Origin: Flaveria trinervia
Lineage: Eukaryota > Streptophyta > Magnoliopsida > Asterales > Asteraceae
Reading direction: 5' to 3'
Length of the DNA: 64,000 nucleotides
Assembly: GCA_025506515.1 (NCBI GenBank)
Contig: CM046444.1
Location: 73,824,192 to 73,888,191, forward strand
Shown here: one piece after another, positions 58,561-64,000 of the stretch
How positions within the stretch are numbered: position 1 is the stretch's first letter
Layout of the letters: each line of letters begins with the position of its first letter
The notes under the pieces: model-generated
Databases searched by the model: none
Told to the model about the DNA's origin: nothing
Seen by the model: only the letters and a program-made list of their open reading frames with translations
Position numbers and translations under genes: made by a program

Positions 58561-60130
58561 CAATAGTTGATATAAGATATTTAAATCTCTATTCATCAAA
58601 AGCCTTTGTAAATAGATCAGCATATTGTTTTGTGTGAACTTTGAGTAGTTTAATTAATCCATTTTCAAAATTATCTCTTATTAAATGATACTTGATGTTG
58701 ATGTGTTTTGTCCTTGAGTGTTGCATAAGATTCTCTATGATAGAGATAATAATGTTGTTGTCTATGTGAATAGGAGTCTCCTTGAAGTTTAATCCATAGT
58801 GAAGCATCTTATTTTAAATCCATAGCACTTGAGCACAGCATCTTGCAGTAGCAATGTATTAAGCTTCAGTAGTTTATGCAAAGACATAAGATATTTTCTA
58901 GCATTGCCATGAGACAACGTTTCCACCAAGAAACTGACATCCCCCAGATGTGGACTTTGTAGTCATGTTGTAACCACGATAACCACAATACAACAAACCA
59001 AGTGTTGAAGCACCTTGAGATATCTTACGATCCTTTTGACGGTGATAAGATGAGAACATCTTAGGGTTGGCTTGATATCTTGCACAAATACATGTAGCAA
59101 ACATAATATCAGGCCTGCTACCTATAACATACATATGAGACCCAATCATAGCCATGTAAAGGTGTTCATCCACACAATCCCTCTCAATATCAGGTCCAAT
59201 GGAGTGGTTTCTTGCTATGGGCGTCTTAGCAATCTTACAATCAGTCATGTAAAATCTCTAGAGTATATCTTAAACATACATTGACTGACTAATGAAGATG
59301 CCATCTTCAACTTGCTTCACTTGAATTCCGAGAAAGAAATTGAGTTCCCCCATGGCGCTCATTTTAAGTTTGTCCTTCATCAGCTTCTCAAAGTCTTTGC
59401 AAAACTTTGGATTAGTTAAAGCAAAGATGATGTCATCTACATATACTTGAACTAGCATTAGGTCATTTACCTGTCCTTTGATGAAGAGAGTTCCATTTTG
59501 AACTAGCATTAGGTCATTTACCTGTCCTTTGATGAAGAGAGTTTCATCTATAGTACCCTTTCTATATCCATGTTTGCAGAGTTAATGAGATAGAGTCTCA
59601 TACCACTTCACTGGTGCCTGATGCAGCCCTTAAAGAGCTTTGTCAAGCTTGCAGACATAATCAAGATGTTTAGGGTCTGCAAAACCAGGAGGTTGTTTGA
59701 CATACTCCTCTTTATAAATCACTTCGTACAGAAAAGCACACTTGACATCAAGTGATAGACCTTGAAGTTCTTCAATGAAACAAATGCCAAGAATATTCTA
59801 ACAGCTTCCAGTGTTGCTACAGGGGCAAAGACATCAATGTAGTCAATTCCATCTTCTTGTGTGTATCCTTGAACAACTAGTCTAGCTTTGTTTTTCATGA
59901 CAATGCATCTATCATCCTTCTTGTTCCTAAACTCCCATTTGGTTCCAATATTAGTCTTCCTATGAGGAAGATGACAAAGGTTCCAAACATTTTGTCTTTG
60001 AATTGAAGTAGCTCCTCATGCAAAGCTTCATCCCAACTTCCATCTTGAGATAAGAAAAAAGAGTGAAGACAAACATATGCTTCATGCATTTGTCCTCTTA
60101 TTCTTACCCCTGTGTCACTTCTCTAATGAT
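58561..60130 (-). pseudogene. RT-RNase H of element F
   Basis: RT begins near 60089 (SWDEALHEELLQF) and is badly broken up to about 59550. From there DETLFIKGQVNDLMLVQ is followed by a tandem repeat of the same 17 residues, then the catalytic YVDD at 59432-59443, MGELNFFLGIQVKQVEDGIF, GSRPDIMFATCICARYQ and RNase H with TEAxYIATARCC and TKHINIKYHLIRD, ending near 58560. The in-frame 51-base duplication (59447-59548) places 17 extra residues just before the active site. Many stops. Not functional. Confidence 0.9.
59447..59548. repeat. 51-bp tandem duplication next to YVDD in F
   Basis: Two copies starting TTGAACTAGCATTAGG at 59447 and 59498; period 51, in frame (17 codons). Confidence 0.95.
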
Positions 60131-61795
60131 GTTTGTAGTGGGATGAGACTTGCGGATCCTTAGCAGTGGGATGAGACTTGCGGATCCTTAGCAGAGGGAT
60201 CATAGCAAGTTGCTGAGAAAGAACTAATTAGAGAAATTTAGATCTGGCATTGATGTTTCTCCCACCACATGAGCACACTTATAAATAGAGACTTGATCCA
60301 ATGAGTGTGTGACATCAGTGATGTTGTCATCTATGGAGTGGTTGTCAGCATCAAGAAATTCTTGATCACTATCACCACCTTCATCATTTTCTTTTACATT
60401 TGAAGTTTCCTTGTCTAGTTGTGGAGCCTCTAAGCTAGAATTTGCAGGCATCCCAGATGTGTCAGCTGAATTTTTCATTGTAGTACGGATAGAAACTTCA
60501 TTTGCAGAAGTAGTTACAACTGGAGCTGAAGATGTATTACTTGAAGGTCTTCTTAGCTCAAAACTTGGGTCAAGTTCACTTGTAGGTAAAATTTCTACAA
60601 ATCCTGAAAAAGTCTCACAAGATTTGTTAAAACAGTTGGTAACTAAATCAAGATCAAACAACCAATCAGGACCAGATCCAGCCACACAGGGTGTTCATTA
60701 AAAGTCACATTGGTTGACTTTTCAACAATTCTAGTTCTAAGATTGTATACTCTGTAAGCCTTAGTTGGGACGAGTATCCAATAAAGTGTCCATCATCTGA
60801 TTTCTCAGCAAATTTGACAATTGATCTTTGGTATTCAAGATGGTGCAGGACATCCAAATGACCTGAGAAAACCAGTGAAAGGTTTCCTCTTATGCCAAAG
60901 TTCATAACGAGTCTTGCCATGAGTCTTAACCACTAAAAATCTATTTTGCATATAGCAGGCAGTGTTGACTGCCTCTACCCAGAAGGTGATGGGCAGCTTA
61001 GAGTCAGAAAACATGGTTCTTGCGGCTTCAATCAGAGTCTTGTTTCTCCTCTCAGCACACCATTTTGTTGAGGAGTCCTGGGAGCACTGTATTGTCTTGT
61101 AATACCCTTTTCATCACAAAATGTATCAAGGATTTGGTTCTTGAATTTAGTTCCTTCATCACATCTTATGATTTTGACCTTATGATCAGATTGATTCTCG
61201 ATCTGTAGCATGAAATTCTTCAGAATCTCAGGGGTCTCATCCTTACTTCTAAGGAAGAACACCCATGTGAATCTTGTAAAGTCATCTGTGATCATGAAAC
61301 AATCAGATGTCTATCCTAGACTCATTACACTTAAAGGACCAAAGAGATCCATATGTAACAAGTGTAGGGGTGTAGGGATGGAGTTTCTTTCCTTAGGCTT
61401 GTGAGATACCTTATGTTGCTTCCCTTTCAGGCATGCAACACAATGATCATCCCTTGTGAACTCTTTCTTTGGCATTCCACTTACCAAATCATTCTTAATC
61501 AGTTATTCATGTCTTAAAGTTTACATGGCACATTCTTTTATGCCATAGGAAAGACTCATCACTATTGGCTTTAGATAAAAAGCATGAAATATCTCCACGG
61601 GGAGATGTTTCTTGCAAGTCCATCTTGTACATGTTCCCTTTCCTGAGGGCTCTAAGTAAGATATGCTCATGAGGAATGACCACCCCGGTCTTGAGAACAA
61701 TGCACTCATGCTGAGTAAAGAACATCTTATGACTCTAATCACAAATTTGAGATACACTTAGAGGATTGTACCCAAGCACACTAACAAAGATTACC
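60131..61795 (-). pseudogene. Integrase and linker of element F
   Basis: GAG-pre-integrase zinc region with WHKRMCHVN and CVACLKGKQHK (61410-61560), integrase core with LHMDLFGPL (first Asp), ITDDFTRFTWVFFLRSK, CDEGTKFKNQ (second Asp) and PRTPQQNGV. One base is missing near 61065, so AERRNKTLIEAART with the catalytic glutamate is in the next frame. The integrase C-terminal part is at 60705-60920 and a Ser/Thr/Asp-rich linker at 60224-60685. A 30-base tandem repeat sits at 60137-60195. Few lesions up to 61065, many after. Confidence 0.9.
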
Positions 61796-62219
61796 TTAGC
61801 TACTCTTATCATTTGTGACCTTGCCCCTTCCAGAAATGTAACCACCTTCACCTCCTCCAAAAGCAACTAGCCCTCCATCAATCCTTTCAAAGTTATTGAG
61901 TAGTGACCTATTGCCTATCATGTGTCTGGAACAGGCATTGTCAATGATCCCGACATTTTTGTTTTTCTTGAGTTGTTCCTTCACAAAGAAAATGATTAGT
62001 TACATTTGGAAACCCAAACCTTACTTGTCTTGGGCTCACTAAAAGAAGTAGAAGATAATGCAACAGTAATAGATCCTATATATGTGCTTTAAGGATCTTT
62101 AGCTATTGTTAATGGATAACTTTAGTCACTTGGTCTTTCTCAGACTTCCACATCACCATTGTAAGTTTGGACTTGACCTTCAACACTTCGAAAGCTTTTT
62201 GAGATTTTGGAAGTTTTGA
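61796..62219 (-). pseudogene. gag end and protease of element F
   Basis: Protease region GIIDNACSRHMIGNRSLL at 61890-61950: the catalytic D(S/T)G triad reads DNA, so the enzyme is dead. Upstream PKTSKVWVSKCN (about 62000-62040) resembles the gag-protease junction of related elements. The remainder to 62219 is stop-ridden. L2 begins directly after. Confidence 0.8.
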
Positions 62220-62479
62220 TGTAACACCCGGTTATTCTTTTAAAACTTATTATAGGAAGAATAAAAGTAAAGATAAAAGAGAGGAACGAAATAAAGCCCA
62301 AGTAGAGGGATTAAATGTGTCAAAAGGATAGAATCTTTAAAAATTGGTGAATAAAGGTGGCATAGCCGCCCACACTCTCTTCAAACATCCTATCATTCAG
62401 ATATTTTTAGAGAGAGAAAGTGAAGAAAAGCTGAACTTTTCAGGTCTTTTAAGAACAAGAGCAGAAGTTCGAATTCATG

Positions 62480-62580
62480 GTAAGAATTCATGTGTTTATG
62501 ATGTTCTTAACTGGCCTTGCCTCGGTTAAATGCTTATGTGTGTTTGTGTGTGTTCGGGTACATTTTTGGTGGGTTTCTAG
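62480..62580 (+). other. Intron-like segment in L2 LTR
   Basis: Donor TTCATG/GTAAGAATTC at 62480 and acceptor GTTTCTAG at 62580, 101 bases, matching 10567-10674 in L1. Confidence 0.4.
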
Positions 62581-62839
62581 GCGGATGAACTCAATTGCAA
62601 GCAATTTTTGAGGAAGTCATAACCAAGGGCTGTTAAGGTGAGTTCTAAAACCCTCTTTTCACTTGTTTTAACCCGCGTTGAGGCTTTGAAATGCATGTAC
62701 GAACATTTTTATAAAGTTGGGTTTTATACCTGTATATGTGTATGTGTGTATGTTGTGGTGGGTTTGATTTTAGGCTATGTAAGTGTATGATGATAGGTGA
62801 TGATTGGAAACTGAGCTTTGATGGTTGAGTGTGATACAG

Positions 62840-63090
62840 TCTGCCTATGCGCTTAAATAGTGCCCCATGAGCCCACAACCGAAAATAACAGCCTAAGTGT
62901 CTTGTGGGCCCAAAACCTTATCCGCCCGAATTGTTCCCTAATAGGATGAAATTGACTAAGTGTTCATACGCCCAGATAGCTCATGCACCCAGGCCCTCAT
63001 GCGCCTACATAGTGCCCAGGCGCCTGAAAGTTGGCCATGCGCATAAGTGTTCCCCATGCGCCTGCATAGTACCCATGCGCCTAAAAACTT
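62840..63090 (+). repeat. CATGCGCC array in L2
   Basis: About ten irregular units of the CCCATGCGCC(T)NAA word, diverged from those of L1. Confidence 0.6.
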
Positions 63091-64000
63091 AGAATATTTT
63101 CTAATTTGTGGGGGAAAAGTGTTATGTAGGCTTTGACTTGGGAGGTTCCCGGGGGCTATGTAAGTTGACTTTTTGAAGTCATAAAAGTTGTGATTGGTTA
63201 TGTATGAATGATGTATGCTTAACGCTTATGCATGATGGTATGTATGATGTATGTATGATAGTGCCTTGGGTGCCGATGATTGTATGTTCATGTTTTTGTT
63301 CCATGTTATGTATGTTTATCTTTCCCGTGGCTTTACATGTTATAGTTGTGAATGAAATGATAGAGTACATGCATGAATGAAAGAGAAAGTAATGAAGGCT
63401 TGGAAGCAAAATGTATAGAGGTGCACGACTCTAAAATGTCATAAGCTCAACTGTTGTGGTTTAGCTAACCCATAAGGATACACATAGGGGTCCAGTCTTT
63501 ATGACTGACTAGTGATATAGTACATGGATTATAGTGGCTACTCACCTCGGTGCTAGTGCCGGGCTTTGTGCGTTGTGGAAGTCATTTATGATCATTGGCC
63601 CAATACCCACTTTTTGCATACGGTTGAGGTGTAGTATACAGTTGGTATATTTGTCCCTTGCCCCTATGCTGGTGCCAAGCTATGTGCCTTATTGAAGTCA
63701 TTTATGATCTTTGGCCCAGTACCCGCTTTGTGCATATGTTTGGGGTATAGCTGATGACACTGATCTGGAAAGAGATAAAGAGAGAAAGAAAAAGAGTGAT
63801 GAACATTAAAGGAAGATAATAATGATATTATCTATGTGTACGTATGATGTGTGATCATGTACAGAACTATACTATGATTTGACACAAAGAAACAAACAGT
63901 TTTAAATGAAAGTAAAGCATGTTTTATTTTAAAAATAGAACTCACTGAGCAATGCCATCTTTTATGTGTTCCCTGTTGGCATGTAAAGGTTGCTGAGGAT

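Larger units (their letters stand above)
54188..62219 (-). mobile_element. Ty1/copia element F, gag/PR end to accessory ORF
   Basis: On the minus strand: gag end and protease (61796-62219), integrase (60705-61740), linker (60224-60685), RT-RNase H (58561-60130), promoter-like spacer (57874-58560), accessory ORF (54188-57873). The 5' part is cut by L2 at 62220 and the 3' end by E at 54187, so no LTR of its own is visible. The spacer carries CTTCCGAAG words as in element I, so F and I are probably related families. Confidence 0.8.
62220..64000 (+). repeat. TGTAACACCC-type long LTR L2 (runs off the right edge)
   Basis: Begins TGTAACACCCGGTTATT, as L1 at 10319. Contains the intron-like pair (62480-62580; second donor at 62638), a CATGCGCC-type array (62840-63090), and a tandem repeat at about 63550-63615 and 63663-63735 (GAAGTCATTTATGATC core). 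No gene. The right end is outside the window. It interrupts element F. Confidence 0.6.

Noticed and set aside
1..64000. Host protein-coding genes
   Set aside because: Every longer frame either matches copia gag-pol or accessory regions, falls in LTR arrays, or is the shadow of one of these; nothing with host-gene exon structure was recognised.

Overview
The window looks like plant nuclear DNA, probably from a eudicot: it is AT-rich, full of stop-riddled Ty1/copia retrotransposon remnants nested in one another, and has plant-type TATA boxes and splice signals. I see no convincing host gene, tRNA, rRNA or CRISPR. The exact plant cannot be read from the sequence; the downstream accessory ORFs remind me of copia elements in Asteraceae, but that is recollection, not a search result.

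Layout: 1-2469 is the 5' part of copia element J (minus; LTR, PBS, gag). 2470-8910 is copia element I (plus; RT-RNase H, accessory ORF, LTR), whose LTR leads straight into a PBS and a gag remnant (8911-10318). 10319-12354 is a long TGTAACACCC-type LTR (L1) containing a small chimaeric insertion. 12355-14160 is noncoding: a diverged direct repeat and another TGTAACA-type fragment. 14160-43490 is one long copia element B (minus; gag-PR-IN-RT-RNase H, own-promoter accessory ORF, 3' LTR) split by a 16.8-kb composite element A (14784-31559) that is flanked by a 5-bp target site duplication AACAC. A is itself unusual: RT-RNase H-accessory ORF-LTR on the minus strand faces a second copy of the same module on the plus strand, giving a 13.5-kb imperfect palindrome centred near 21465, followed by a minus-strand gag and 5' LTR. 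43491-50727 is copia element G (minus, a different lineage with no accessory ORF), sitting in the leader or LTR of B. 50728-54187 is E, a 3' fragment of a B-family element on the plus strand. 54188-62219 is copia element F (minus; PR-IN-RT-RNase H-accessory ORF). 62220-64000 is a second TGTAACACCC-type LTR (L2), running off the edge.

How the parts work together: gag proteins package RNA, PR processes the polyprotein, RT-RNase H makes cDNA from a tRNA-iMet-type primer site, and IN inserts it. All copies here are broken. The most interesting shared theme is a large non-pol ORF downstream of RNase H in families A, B/E, F and I (six copies). It has a conserved N-terminal module, a TATA-like box of its own, family-specific short palindromic repeat arrays like those in the matching LTR, and in B/E a phase-matched internal intron. 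This suggests a separately transcribed accessory gene carried by these elements.
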